Program-made: the position numbers and the translations under genes
Source: an uncultured Collinsella sp.
GTDB lineage: Bacteria; Actinomycetota; Coriobacteriia; Coriobacteriales; Coriobacteriaceae
Reading direction: 5' to 3'
Assembly (NCBI GenBank): GCA_900757465.1
Contig: CAAENY010000133.1
Coordinates: forward strand, 1-47,945
Length of the DNA stretch: 47,945 nucleotides
The notes under the pieces: model-generated
The model's input: only the letters and a program-made list of their open reading frames with translations
Database searches by the model: none
What the model was told of the DNA's origin: nothing
In this document: positions 25,321 through 33,621 of the stretch, piece after piece
Layout of the letters: the number at the start of each line of letters is the position of its first letter
Numbering within the stretch: the stretch's first letter is position 1

Positions 25321-26571
25321 TTAGAGAGCGGGTGGGAGGGTGTCGAGGAGGGCTTGGGCGGTGTTGGCGGCGCAGTCGCGTGAGTCGATGATGTAGTCGG
25401 CCCAGGCGCGGTAGCGTGGCATACGCTGCTCGGCCAGCTTGTCGATGCCATCGCGGGCGGTGATGGGGCGGCCCTTGTGTGCGAGCTCATCGAGCTTACG
25501 GTTGAGCATCACGATCCGGCTGTTCTGGTGCAGCAGCGGGTAGTTCTCGTCGCGCGTTACCACGCCGCCGCCGGTGGAGAGCACCAGGCCGCTGCGCTTG
25601 GAGATGTCGGACAACGCCGTCGTCTCCTGCTCGCGGAAGGCCGCCTCGCCGCGCTCGACGATATAGTCGGCACAGGGCATGCTCAGGCGCTCCTCGAGGG
25701 CGCGATCGAGGTCGATGTGCTCTCGCCCCGTGCGCAGGGCAATCTGCTCGCCTACGCGGGTCTTGCCCGAACCCGGCATGCCGATCAGCGCGATGTTCTG
25801 TTCGCGGCGGGACAGGCGCTCCGTTACGTCCAGGATGCGCTCGCGCGGGGTGACCTGGCCGGTATAGCGCTCGACGGCTTGCGCTGCCTGGGCCACGAGC
25901 ATCAGCAGGCCGCCGATGCAGGGGATGCCGCGGCGCTCGGCCTCGAGCATCAGGCCCGTGCGGGCGGGGTTGTAGACAATGTCGATAACGCCTTCGAGCG
26001 CATCGAGCCCTTCGAGCGTGCAAGGCGCGTCGGGGCAATGGGGGAACATGCCGGCGGGCGTGCAGTTGACGAGTAGGGCGGCGTCGGGCTGCTGCGCGAT
26101 GTTGCCGTAGTTGACCTCGCTCGTGCGGCCCACGGGCACGACTGTGGCGCCCAGATCGCCGAGCACCATACTGGCCGTAGTGCCCGCGCCGCCGGTGGCT
26201 CCGAGCACGAGAGCCTTCTTACCGGCAACCTCTACGCCCAGTTCCTCGACCAGGCACTGAAAACCGAAGTAGTCGGTGTTGTCGCCGCGCAGGCGCCCAT
26301 TGGGCAGGCGTGTGATGGTGTTGACGTTACCCATGCGCTCGGCGAGTGGGCTCAGCTCGTCCAGGTACTCCATGACAGCGCGCTTGTAGGGGATGGTCAC
26401 GTTGGTACCTTCCCACTCGTCGCCCGTCATAAAGGCCGCGAGGTCCTCGGGCTCGCGCTCAAATCGCACGTACTCGAGCCCAGCGAGCTCCTTGTAGATG
26501 GTCGGGGTGTAGCTGTGGCCCAGCACACGGCCCAGCACGCCGTAGGGATGGGTTGCGGCGGTATCGGTCAT
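25321..26571 (-). CDS. aroE-aroK: Fused shikimate dehydrogenase / shikimate kinase
   Basis: The 416-residue protein carries two consecutive shikimate-pathway enzymes. Residues 1 to about 245 are AroE: LGHSYTPTIY for shikimate binding, GTNVTIPYK with the catalytic Lys, RGDNTDYFGF, and the NADP loop VLGATGGAGTTAS. From about 255 comes AroK: Walker A IGMPGSGKTRVG near 262, DLDRALEE, STGGGVVTRD, and lid GRPIT. The shikimate made by the first domain is phosphorylated by the second. The ATG is directly adjacent to the pheA stop codon, without a gap. Both active sites look intact. Confidence 0.95.
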   Translation of the reverse strand: MTDTAATHPYGVLGRVLGHSYTPTIYKELAGLEYVRFEREPEDLAAFMTGDEWEGTNVTIPYKRAVMEYLDELSPLAERMGNVNTITRLPNGRLRGDNTDYFGFQCLVEELGVEVAGKKALVLGATGGAGTTASMVLGDLGATVVPVGRTSEVNYGNIAQQPDAALLVNCTPAGMFPHCPDAPCTLEGLDALEGVIDIVYNPARTGLMLEAERRGIPCIGGLLMLVAQAAQAVERYTGQVTPRERILDVTERLSRREQNIALIGMPGSGKTRVGEQIALRTGREHIDLDRALEERLSMPCADYIVERGEAAFREQETTALSDISKRSGLVLSTGGGVVTRDENYPLLHQNSRIVMLNRKLDELAHKGRPITARDGIDKLAEQRMPRYRAWADYIIDSRDCAANTAQALLDTLPPAL

Positions 26572-27717
26572 CTAGAGCACCTCCGTGTAGCTGCCAAAGT
26601 AGGTGAAGCTCTCGCACACGTCGTCGATGGAATCAAGCAGGTCGTCGAGGGCCTTGCTGCCAAAGGGGCAGTCCAGGTCAAAGTAGAACATAAACTCAAA
26701 GTCGCGGCCGGGGATGGGGCGGCTCTCGAGCTTGATGAGGTTGATATTGAGCGCGTAGAAGCGCTCGAGTACGCGATAGAGCGCACCCGGCTCGTTGGCC
26801 GTGGTGATCATGAGCGAGGTACGGTTGGCGCCGGGGTAGACGCGCGGCTCGCGGCTGATGACGACAAAGCGCGTGTAGTTGTTGTCCGAGTCCTGAATGT
26901 TGGGCTCCAACACCTCGAGGCCATACAGCGTGGCACAGCTGCGCGAGGCGATGGCGGCGACGTCGTTGCGCTCGGAGCTGGCGACCATTTCGGCCGACAT
27001 GGCCGTGTTTGGGTACTTGGTGGCGTGCAGGCCGTGGCGCTCGATAAAGCTAGCGCACTGCGCGATGGCCTGACCGTGGCTGTAGACCTCGCGCACGTCG
27101 GCGAGCTTGGTGCCGGGTTTGACGAGTAAGTTGTGATCGATCTTGAGTCGCAGCGAGCGCACGATGTGGAAGTCGAACTGGGCGAGCAGGTCGTAGACGG
27201 CGTTGACCGAGCCGGCGGTGGAGTTCTCGATCGGCAGCACGCCAAACTCGCAGAAGCCGTCGCGCACGGCGTGCATGACGCCCTCGAAGGTCTCGAAAAA
27301 AGCGATGTCGGGCACGTCGAAGAGTTTGCACGCGGCGATCTGGCTATAGGCACCTTCCACGCCCTGGCAGGCAACGGTGGCCGTTTGAGGGAAGGGCGTG
27401 TCAAAGGCTGCAGCCGTGGCGTGGGCCTTTTGCGAGACGGTGATGCCCTTGAGCTCGTTGATGTAGCGCTGCTGCTCGGCCTTGCTCATGCTCATGAGAA
27501 GACGGAACAGGGCGATGGTCTGTGCCTCGTAGCGCTCGGGCGCGCGGCTGGCGAGGTTGTTGAGCTTGGAGCGCTCGCGGGCGGGGTCAAAGACGGCCTT
27601 GCCCATCTCGATCTTTGATTTGGCGACCTCGGTGGCAATGTCCATACGCTCGACAAAGCTGTTGAGGAGCGTGGTGTCGATGCCATCGATGGTCTGGCGA
27701 ATATCGGCAAGGTCCAT
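26572..27717 (-). CDS. pheA: Bifunctional chorismate mutase / prephenate dehydratase (P-protein)
   Basis: The 381-residue protein has a short AroQ-type chorismate mutase (1 to about 90: IRQTIDGIDTTLLNSFVERM, VFDPARERSKL). A prephenate dehydratase domain follows, from about 110, with ACQGVEGAYSQIA, GVLPIENSTAGSVNAVYDLL and the catalytic Thr in NNYTRFVVI. A C-terminal ACT domain has TANEPGALYRVL and LIKLESRPIPG, the ESRP motif linked to phenylalanine feedback inhibition. It makes phenylpyruvate for Phe synthesis. ATG 27717 follows AAAGGGGC; an in-frame GTG 15 bases upstream is less likely. It lies between aroC and aroE/K in the operon. Confidence 0.95.
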   Translation of the reverse strand: MDLADIRQTIDGIDTTLLNSFVERMDIATEVAKSKIEMGKAVFDPARERSKLNNLASRAPERYEAQTIALFRLLMSMSKAEQQRYINELKGITVSQKAHATAAAFDTPFPQTATVACQGVEGAYSQIAACKLFDVPDIAFFETFEGVMHAVRDGFCEFGVLPIENSTAGSVNAVYDLLAQFDFHIVRSLRLKIDHNLLVKPGTKLADVREVYSHGQAIAQCASFIERHGLHATKYPNTAMSAEMVASSERNDVAAIASRSCATLYGLEVLEPNIQDSDNNYTRFVVISREPRVYPGANRTSLMITTANEPGALYRVLERFYALNINLIKLESRPIPGRDFEFMFYFDLDCPFGSKALDDLLDSIDDVCESFTYFGSYTEVL

Positions 27718-27770
27718 GGAGGCCCCTTTCACGTAATGGCAGAGTTGGCGAGCAACTCAGGTGAGTCGCG

Positions 27771-28868
27771 TTAGAGCTGGCCTGCGTCCTCGAGGAGGGC
27801 GTCCCAGATGGCGAGGGCGGCGGCTGCTTCGGCTACGGGGACGGCTCTGGGGACGATGCAGGGATCGTGACGGCCGTGGACCGAGAGCTCGGCATTTTCC
27901 ATGGCGTCCATGTCCACGGTCTGCTGCTCGAGGCCAATAGAGGGCGTCGGCTTTACGGCCATGCGCCACATGACGGGCGCGCCGGTCGAAATGCCGCCCA
28001 GGATGCCGCCGGCGTTATTGGACTCGACCTCGATCTCGCCGGTCTCGGCATCGATGCGATACGGATCGTTGTTCTCGCTGCCGCGCATGGCGGCCACGGC
28101 AAAGCCCATGCCAAACTCCACACCCTTTACGGCGGGAATGCCAAACGCGATTTGCGCGATGCGGTTCTCGATGCCGTCGAACATGGGGTCGCCGATGCCT
28201 GCAGGCAGGCCGTAGATGCCACACTCCACGATACCGCCGATGCTGTCGAGTTCGTCGCGCGCGGCTAGGATCTCCTCGCGCATACGGCCGGCTGCGGCGG
28301 CGTCAATGCACGGCAGATCGTTCGTAAGGATCGCCTTGCGGTCGGCCTCGCGATAGACCATATCGTCCATCGGCAGGTCGGAGATGCCGCCGATCTGCGC
28401 CACGTGAGCCATCACCCGAATACCGCGGGCCTCGAGTGCCTGCAGCGCAATGCCGCCGGCGATGCATAAGGGGGCCGTTAGGCGGCCGGAAAAATGCCCG
28501 CCACCAGCGACATCGTGCATGTTGTGATACTTCACGCGCGCAGGGAAGTCCGCATGTCCGGGACGGGGCTTGCGGCGCAGCTCGGAGTAATCCTTGGAGC
28601 GCGTGTTGGTGTTCTCGATAATCGCGGCGATGGGCGCGCCGGTGGTATGTCCATCGACAACACCGGCGATGATGTGAGCGGCGTCGGCCTCGCGGCGCTT
28701 GGTTGCGGTCTCGTCGCGACCGGGGGCGCGACGGTCGAGGAAGGCCTGCAGCTTCTCCTGGTCCACGGCGATGCCCGCCGGGATGCCGTCGAGTGAGCAG
28801 CCGATAGCAGGGGAGTGCGACTGGCCGAAAATGCTCAGATGCAAAACGTTGCCAAAGGTCGAGGACAT
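27771..28868 (-). CDS. aroC: Chorismate synthase
   Basis: The 365-residue FMN-dependent enzyme converts EPSP to chorismate, the branch point for aromatic amino acids. It has GNVLHLSIFGQSHSPAIG at the N-terminus (FGESH in many relatives; Gln replaces Glu here), DRRAPGRDETATKRREAD, the FMN-site RPGHADF, the catalytic-His HDVAGGGHFSGR, and a C-terminal HDPCIVPRAVPV. ATG 28868 uses GAGGAGG inside the 3' end of aroA, so translation is coupled. Length and motifs indicate a functional enzyme. Confidence 0.96.
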   Translation of the reverse strand: MSSTFGNVLHLSIFGQSHSPAIGCSLDGIPAGIAVDQEKLQAFLDRRAPGRDETATKRREADAAHIIAGVVDGHTTGAPIAAIIENTNTRSKDYSELRRKPRPGHADFPARVKYHNMHDVAGGGHFSGRLTAPLCIAGGIALQALEARGIRVMAHVAQIGGISDLPMDDMVYREADRKAILTNDLPCIDAAAAGRMREEILAARDELDSIGGIVECGIYGLPAGIGDPMFDGIENRIAQIAFGIPAVKGVEFGMGFAVAAMRGSENNDPYRIDAETGEIEVESNNAGGILGGISTGAPVMWRMAVKPTPSIGLEQQTVDMDAMENAELSVHGRHDPCIVPRAVPVAEAAAALAIWDALLEDAGQL

Positions 28869-28869
28869 G

Positions 28870-30189
28870 CTATTCCTCCTCGAGTGTGACCTTGCCGCCC
28901 AGCAGGCGGTAGTGGTCGAAGAAATCGGGATAGGACTTGTTGACGGCCTCGGCGCCGTGGATCACGACCTCGCCGGTGGCGCGGCTCGCGGCGATGGCGG
29001 CCATCATGGCGATGCGGTGGTCGTTGTGCGAATCGACCTCGCCGCCGGTGAAGGCATCGACGCCCTTGATGATGAGGTCATCGCCGGCAATGCGCACCTG
29101 CGCGCCCAGCGCGGTGAGCTCGCGGCTGGTGGTGGCCAGACGGTCGGATTCCTTGATGCGCAGACGGGCGCAATCGCGGATAAAGGTGCGGCCCTGTGCC
29201 AGTGAGGCCACGGCCGAGATAACGGGCACGAGGTCGGGAATGTCGTGGGCGCTCATCTCAAAGCCGGCGAGTTTGTCGGACTGCACGGTGGCGGCGTTGG
29301 TTGAGCGCACGATGCGGGCCCCAAAGCGCGAAAGCGCGGCGAGCACGTTGCGGTCGCCCTGTGCAGAGCTCAGCGACACGCCCTCGACGGTGATGGGGTC
29401 GGTACCGATGGCGCCGGCACACAGCCAAAAGGCAGCGTTGGACCAGTCGCCTTCGACAGCAACGCTGCCGGGCGTGCGATACGAGCCACTGCTCACGCGG
29501 AAGTTTGTGACTTCGGGCTGGCCGTCCCTGGCGGGAATACGCTCGACGTTGACCTCGACGCCAAAGGCCTTCATGGCCTGGATCGTCAGGTTGATGTAGG
29601 GGCGGCTCTCAATGAGGCCGGTCACCTGCACGCAGGAGGGCTGGGCGAGCAACGGGGCTGCCAACAGCAGGCCGGAGATATACTGCGAGCTCACGTTGCC
29701 CGGCAGCACAAAGGTACCCGGGCGCATGCGTCCGCTCGTCTTGAGCGGAAAACCGCCCAGACCCTGTAGGTCGCAGCCGGCGGCGATGATCTCGTCCGAG
29801 AGCGGGGACAGCGGGCGGGCGCCCAAGCGTCCCTGACCCACAAACGTGGCCTCTGCGCCCAGCGCGCAGGCGACGGGCAACATAAAGCGGAGCGTGGAGC
29901 CGCTTTCGCCGCAGTCGAGCGTGCCGCCGGCAAGGGCCTTGAGCAGACCAAACTCAATACTCTTCATGGTGGGGTGGACCTGGAAGCCGTCCTCGACAGT
30001 CTCGATGCGGGCGCCCAGGGCCGTAAGGCAACGCACCGTAGCCTCGATGTCGGCGCAGGTGGTGTTGCAGGCGACGTGCGTCTCGCCGTTGGCAAGCGCA
30101 GCGCAGATGATCAGGCGGTGCGCCATCGACTTGGACGCGATGGCGGGAACGGTGCCCTTGAGCGGGGACGGGGTGATGCGGGCTAGCAT
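28870..30189 (-). CDS. aroA: 3-phosphoshikimate 1-carboxyvinyltransferase (EPSP synthase)
   Basis: The 439-residue enzyme joins shikimate-3-phosphate with phosphoenolpyruvate. It shows PAIASKSMAHRLIICAALA at the N-terminus with the substrate-binding Lys and Ser, DCGESGSTLRFMLP, GNVSSQYISGLLLAAP, IKESDRLATTSREL and HNDHRIAMM. The ESGSTLRF segment (family GNAGTALR or GESGTSLR) shows a class-II-like sequence; sensitivity to inhibitors was not assessed. ATG 30189 overlaps the aroB stop by seven bases. It is central in the operon. Confidence 0.96.
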   Translation of the reverse strand: MLARITPSPLKGTVPAIASKSMAHRLIICAALANGETHVACNTTCADIEATVRCLTALGARIETVEDGFQVHPTMKSIEFGLLKALAGGTLDCGESGSTLRFMLPVACALGAEATFVGQGRLGARPLSPLSDEIIAAGCDLQGLGGFPLKTSGRMRPGTFVLPGNVSSQYISGLLLAAPLLAQPSCVQVTGLIESRPYINLTIQAMKAFGVEVNVERIPARDGQPEVTNFRVSSGSYRTPGSVAVEGDWSNAAFWLCAGAIGTDPITVEGVSLSSAQGDRNVLAALSRFGARIVRSTNAATVQSDKLAGFEMSAHDIPDLVPVISAVASLAQGRTFIRDCARLRIKESDRLATTSRELTALGAQVRIAGDDLIIKGVDAFTGGEVDSHNDHRIAMMAAIAASRATGEVVIHGAEAVNKSYPDFFDHYRLLGGKVTLEEE

Positions 30190-31289
30190 GCGGATGCGTC
30201 TCCCTTCTGGCCGAGGCCCTCGGCAATGAGTTCGTGGAAAGTGGAAAGCGGCGTGCGGTCGATGCTGCAGTGGCCAATACCGTGCGGAATCACCAGATCG
30301 ATGGTGTCGCCCGCGCGCTTCTTGTCGTGGAGCTCCTCGGCAAAGACGGCATCGGCATCTAGGTCACAGCGGGTCTTGAGGCCATGGCGGGCACAGAGTT
30401 CCTCAATACGACCGGGCAGTGCAGCATCGCATACGCCGTGCAGGGCCGCGGCGCGCGTGATAATGCCCATGCCGATCGACACGCAGTTGCCGTGTCCGAG
30501 TTCAAAGTGCTCGCAGGCCTCGACGGCATGTCCGGCGCTGTGTCCAAAGTTGAGGAGCTTGCGTTGGTTGGTTTCGCGCTCGTCGGCGACGACCACGGCG
30601 CGCTTGATGTCGATATTGCGGGCGATGATGAGCGCTACGCGGGCCACATCGCGGTTGAGCAGCTCCAGCGTGAGCGGAGTCTTCTCTAGCTCGGCAAAAA
30701 GCTCCGGATCGGCGATTACGGCATGCTTGACGACCTCGCCGCAGCCGTCGGCGAACTGCTCGGGCGTGAGGGTGGCCAGGCACCCCACATCGGCGATAAC
30801 CACGCTCGGCTGCCAAAAGGCGCCGGCCAAGTTCTTGCCGGCAGCCAGGTCGATGGCCGTCTTGCCGCCCACCGATGAATCCACCATGGCGAGCAGACTC
30901 GTGGGGATCTGCACAAACTTGCAGCCGCGCATGTAGGTGGCGGCCACAAAGCCGGCCACGTCGCCCACGACACCGCCGCCAAGCGCCACGATCACATCGG
31001 AGCGTGAAAGCTCGTGCTCGGCCACAAACTCCAAAATGGCAACATAGGTTTCGGCGCGCTTATGGGCCTCGCCGGCCTCGAAGGTGCAGATGCTCACCTC
31101 GTAGCCTGATGCCTCCAGACTCTGCTTAACGGGCATCTGGTAGAGCGGGCCCACGTTGGTGTCCGTCACGATGACGGCGCGCGAGCCGCCGGCAGTGGCG
31201 CGCACGAGCGGTCCCGCCTGCTCCAGCAAAAACGTGCCAACATGCACCTGGTAGGGGCGTGCAGTGTCGATATCGATGGTAATCGCCAT
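30183..31289 (-). CDS. aroB: 3-dehydroquinate synthase
   Basis: The 368-residue NAD- and metal-dependent enzyme cyclises DAHP to 3-dehydroquinate. Visible motifs are ALGGGVVGDVAGFVAATYMR (NAD binding), IPTSLLAMVDSSVGGKTAID, KNLAGAFWQP, GCGEVVKHAVI and the metal-binding HSAGHAVE. ATG 31289 is preceded by AAAGGA. It overlaps aroA by seven bases and follows tyrA by 36 bases, the largest gap inside this part of the operon apart from pheA-aroC. Confidence 0.97.
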   Translation of the reverse strand: MAITIDIDTARPYQVHVGTFLLEQAGPLVRATAGGSRAVIVTDTNVGPLYQMPVKQSLEASGYEVSICTFEAGEAHKRAETYVAILEFVAEHELSRSDVIVALGGGVVGDVAGFVAATYMRGCKFVQIPTSLLAMVDSSVGGKTAIDLAAGKNLAGAFWQPSVVIADVGCLATLTPEQFADGCGEVVKHAVIADPELFAELEKTPLTLELLNRDVARVALIIARNIDIKRAVVVADERETNQRKLLNFGHSAGHAVEACEHFELGHGNCVSIGMGIITRAAALHGVCDAALPGRIEELCARHGLKTRCDLDADAVFAEELHDKKRAGDTIDLVIPHGIGHCSIDRTPLSTFHELIAEGLGQKGDASAC

Positions 31290-31325
31290 AAGCTTCGGTC
31301 CTTTCGACCTGGCGTGATAGGTGGT

Positions 31326-32240
31326 CTAGTGGGAGGCCTCATCGTCGAGCGCGCGTTTGATGCGGTCGCCCTCGGCAAGGAGATTCTCCAGATAGCGCTG
31401 GTCGCGGTCCTTAAGGGCGCGGCTGTAGGCGCCGAGCGATTCGATCAGATGGTCAATCTCGAAGGCGAGCGCATCGGCGTCGTCGATCATGAGCTCGGAC
31501 CACATCTGCGGATTGAGGTGCGCCACGCGGGTGAGGTCGCGGTAGCTGCCAGCCGAAAAGCCGTGGTGGACCTGAGCGGTCGGGCTCTTAACATAGGCGT
31601 TGGAGACGACGTGTGCGAGCTGGCTCGTAAAGGCGATGACGCGGTCGTGCTCGGCGGCGCTCGTTACGCTGAACTTGCCAAAGCCCAGGGGACGTACCAT
31701 CTCGCGCACCTGGCCCAAAAGTTCCAGCTTGAGCGCGTCGTCCACCGCGGGCGGCACGAGCACGAGCGGCGCGCCCTGGAACAGGTCGGCGCGGGAGTGC
31801 GCATAGCCCGAGTACTGCGTGCCCGCCATGGGGTGCGCGCCCACAAAGTAAAAGCCGTGCTCGCGGGCAAGCTCAAAGGCGCGCTCGCACACGATGCCCT
31901 TCACGCCCACGGTGTCGATCACCACGGGGCCCATGATGGCATCGGTGTCGGTGGCGTCGGCGAGTGCCTGGGCGTGCGCCTCGAGCCACTCGATGCAGGC
32001 TTCGGGGTAGCAAGCCAGCACGATGATGTCGCATTCGCCGAGTGTCTCGTCGTTGAGCTCGCCGGCGACGGTGCCCATGCTGGCGGCCGTCATGACATCG
32101 TCATCGGGGTCCCAGGCCAGCACGCGGACGCCCGCCTGCGCATAGCCGCGGGCAAAGCTGCCGCCGATGAGGCCCAGGCCCACAATTCCGGCGCACTTGG
32201 GGCCGCCCTGGTTAACGCGCGCGTTTCTCACCGTACCCAT
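31326..32240 (-). CDS. tyrA: Prephenate dehydrogenase
   Basis: The 304-residue NAD(P)-dependent enzyme converts prephenate to 4-hydroxyphenylpyruvate for tyrosine. The dinucleotide site GIVGLGLIGGSFARGY sits at residues 18-33. The catalytic and substrate region includes DTVGVKG, FVGAHPMAGTQYSGY and VTSAAEHDRVIAFTSQLAHV, with the conserved His-Pro-Met. No C-terminal ACT domain is present, so feedback control by tyrosine through ACT is unlikely. It begins three bases after the aroF stop. Confidence 0.95.
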   Translation of the reverse strand: MGTVRNARVNQGGPKCAGIVGLGLIGGSFARGYAQAGVRVLAWDPDDDVMTAASMGTVAGELNDETLGECDIIVLACYPEACIEWLEAHAQALADATDTDAIMGPVVIDTVGVKGIVCERAFELAREHGFYFVGAHPMAGTQYSGYAHSRADLFQGAPLVLVPPAVDDALKLELLGQVREMVRPLGFGKFSVTSAAEHDRVIAFTSQLAHVVSNAYVKSPTAQVHHGFSAGSYRDLTRVAHLNPQMWSELMIDDADALAFEIDHLIESLGAYSRALKDRDQRYLENLLAEGDRIKRALDDEASH

Positions 32241-32243
32241 GGG

Positions 32244-33266
32244 TTACTCCATGGTCTCTTGGCAGACAACCTCGCGGATGGCTCGGATGCGGCGCATGGT
32301 GTCGTCGAACTGATCGGGGGTGAGGGCCTGGGCGCCGTCGGACCAGGCGCGGCTCGGCTCGTCGTGGACCTCGATCTCCAGGCCGTTGGCACCGCAGGCG
32401 GTCGCGGCGAGCGCCATGGGCTCAACGTAGCGGGTGTAGCCGGTGGCGTGGCTGGGGTCGGCGACAACGGGCAGGTGCGAAAGGTGGTGCAACACCGGCA
32501 CGGCGTTGAGGTCGAAGGTGTTGCGGGTGCGGGTCTCGAAGGTGCGGATGCCGCGCTCGCACAGGATGACGTTGTCGTTGCCCTCGCTCATGATGTACTC
32601 GGCGGCCATGAGCAGCTCATCGATCGTGCCGGACATACCGCGCTTAAGCAAAATCGGAGTCTTGGTCTTGCCGACCTCTTTGAGCAGAGGGAAGTTCTGG
32701 GCGTTGCGGGCGCCGATCTGCATGACGTCGATCTTCTTGTCCAGGAAGACCTGCACGTCGCGTGGGTCCATGATCTCGGTGACGATCGGCATGTCGAGCT
32801 CGGCAGACGCCTCGCACAGCAGGTCCAGGCCGGCGGGGCCCATGCCCTGGTAGGCGTAGGGGGAGGTGCGGGGCTTGTAGGCACCGCCGCGCAGCATCGT
32901 GGCGCCAGCGGCCTTCACGCGGCGGGCGATGCGGATGAGGTTCTCGCCCTCGACGGAGCACGGGCCGGCGATGACCTGGAACTGATCGCCGCCGATCTTG
33001 ACGCCGTGGCCGCAGTCGATGACGGAGTCCTCGGGGTGGAACTTGCGGTTGGCGCGCTTGAACGGCTCGGAGACGCGCTGCACGCGCTCGACGACGTCCA
33101 TGGACTCGAGTAGGAACGGGTCGATCTTGGTCGTATCGCCCACCAGTCCGATAATCGTCTCGTTCTCGCCGCGCGAGACATCGGTCTTCAGACCCTTTTT
33201 CTCAATCCAACTGACGATATGGCTGACGGCCTCGTCGCTGGCGCTCTGCTTTAAAATTGCAATCAT
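32244..33266 (-). CDS. aroF: 3-deoxy-7-phosphoheptulonate (DAHP) synthase, type I-beta
   Basis: The 340-residue enzyme condenses phosphoenolpyruvate and erythrose-4-phosphate, opening the shikimate pathway. An N-terminal ferredoxin-like regulatory domain (1 to about 70, MIAILKQSASDEAVSHIV) precedes the barrel, with VIAGPCSVEGENLIRIA, GGAYKPRTSPYAYQG, QIGARNAQNF, LLKRGMS and VADPSHATG. This layout matches Thermotoga and Bacillus-type enzymes, whose N-terminal domain binds Phe or Tyr for feedback. ATG 33266 was chosen at the domain start, preceded by GAGGTGAGAGG. It overlaps a leader ORF by four bases (ATGA) and is the first structural gene of the operon. Confidence 0.96.
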   Translation of the reverse strand: MIAILKQSASDEAVSHIVSWIEKKGLKTDVSRGENETIIGLVGDTTKIDPFLLESMDVVERVQRVSEPFKRANRKFHPEDSVIDCGHGVKIGGDQFQVIAGPCSVEGENLIRIARRVKAAGATMLRGGAYKPRTSPYAYQGMGPAGLDLLCEASAELDMPIVTEIMDPRDVQVFLDKKIDVMQIGARNAQNFPLLKEVGKTKTPILLKRGMSGTIDELLMAAEYIMSEGNDNVILCERGIRTFETRTRNTFDLNAVPVLHHLSHLPVVADPSHATGYTRYVEPMALAATACGANGLEIEVHDEPSRAWSDGAQALTPDQFDDTMRRIRAIREVVCQETME

Positions 33267-33337
33267 GGTGTGCCTCTCACCTCGATGGATAGCCCTTGCA
33301 AAAACGGCCCGCATCGCGAGCCGTATATATGGTGCAT
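33263..33337 (-). CDS. Putative aroF leader peptide (24 residues)
   Basis: A short ORF starts MHHIYGSRCGPFLQG and stops at TGA overlapping the aroF ATG. It contains a Tyr at residue 5 and a Phe at 12, and the terminator-like hairpin lies inside its coding sequence, with the Phe codon TTT in the T tract. A likely -10 (TAGTAT) is eight bases before the ATG, so the mRNA may begin almost at the start codon, as in leaderless actinobacterial transcripts. Attenuation of the aromatic operon is inferred. Coding is unproven, and one Tyr plus one Phe codon is sparse for a classical attenuator. Confidence 0.5.
   Translation of the reverse strand: MHHIYGSRCGPFLQGLSIEVRGTP
33299..33324 (-). promoter_or_regulatory. 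Terminator-like attenuator hairpin before aroF
   Basis: Read on the minus strand, ACGGCTCGC (33324-33316) pairs with GCGGGCCGT (33312-33304) around a three-base GAT loop with a single T.G. It is followed by four further T (33303-33300) and G. This is a complete intrinsic terminator shape located between promoter and aroF. Confidence 0.65.
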
Positions 33338-33345
33338 GAGAGTTT

Positions 33346-33374
33346 ATACTATCTGACTCGCTTTTGCCTTCTAA
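33346..33374 (-). promoter_or_regulatory. Putative promoter of the aro operon
   Basis: Minus-strand TAGTAT (33351-33346) fits the TAnnnT -10 pattern and is 17 bases from TTAGAA (33374-33369). Predicted transcription would start at about the leader ATG. Overlapping TATAAA (33348-33343) is an alternative -10. Confidence 0.45.
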
Positions 33375-33427
33375 AGTGGGCCGTTGCACCGCGTCTTCCT
33401 CGGAATTGCAAAGCTTTTTCTTTTATT

Positions 33428-33457
33428 TTGATAGCCCGTGGTGCACTTGGGTATAAT
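33428..33457 (+). promoter_or_regulatory. Promoter of tRNA-Arg(CCG)
   Basis: TTGATA (33428-33433) and a consensus TATAAT (33452-33457) are 18 bases apart. The -10 ends 11 bases before the tRNA. Confidence 0.75.
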
Positions 33458-33468
33458 GCCAAACGTTG

Positions 33469-33545
33469 GCCCTATTAGCTCAGGGGATTAGAGCGTCTGC
33501 CTCCGGAGCAGAAGGCCGTTGGTTCGAATCCAACATGGGGCACCA
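33469..33545 (+). tRNA. tRNA-Arg (anticodon CCG)
   Basis: Acceptor arms GCCCTAT and ATGGGGC pair with one T.G. The anticodon stem-loop is TCTGC-CTCCGGA-GCAGA with anticodon CCG, reading CGG. The T-loop is TTCGAAT, and CCA is encoded at 33543-33545. A promoter precedes it and a terminator follows. Confidence 0.97.
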
Positions 33546-33555
33546 TCGAACGTAA

Positions 33556-33592
33556 GACCGTCCGAACCTCGCATGGTCCGGGCGGTTTTTCT
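33556..33592 (+). terminator. Terminator after tRNA-Arg(CCG)
   Basis: ACCGTCCGAACC (33557-33568) pairs with GGTCCGGGCGGT (33575-33586), with one wobble and one mismatch, then TTTTTC. It lies about 30 bases ahead of the P-type ATPase start, so read-through may drive that gene. Confidence 0.8.
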
Positions 33593-33621
33593 TATACCGA
33601 CGCGACGTGATGGGACGTGGT

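Noticed and set aside
31242..33113. Long plus-strand open frame opposite aroB, tyrA and aroF
   Set aside because: It lies antisense to confidently identified genes and arises from G+C-rich codon composition on the opposite strand.
33469..33545. tRNA-Arg(CCG) as an integration site for a mobile element
   Set aside because: No integrase gene and no repeated 3' tRNA end were found within the window.
33546..33621. Manganese or magnesium riboswitch before the P-type ATPase
   Set aside because: The short gap contains only the tRNA terminator and has no room for a riboswitch aptamer.
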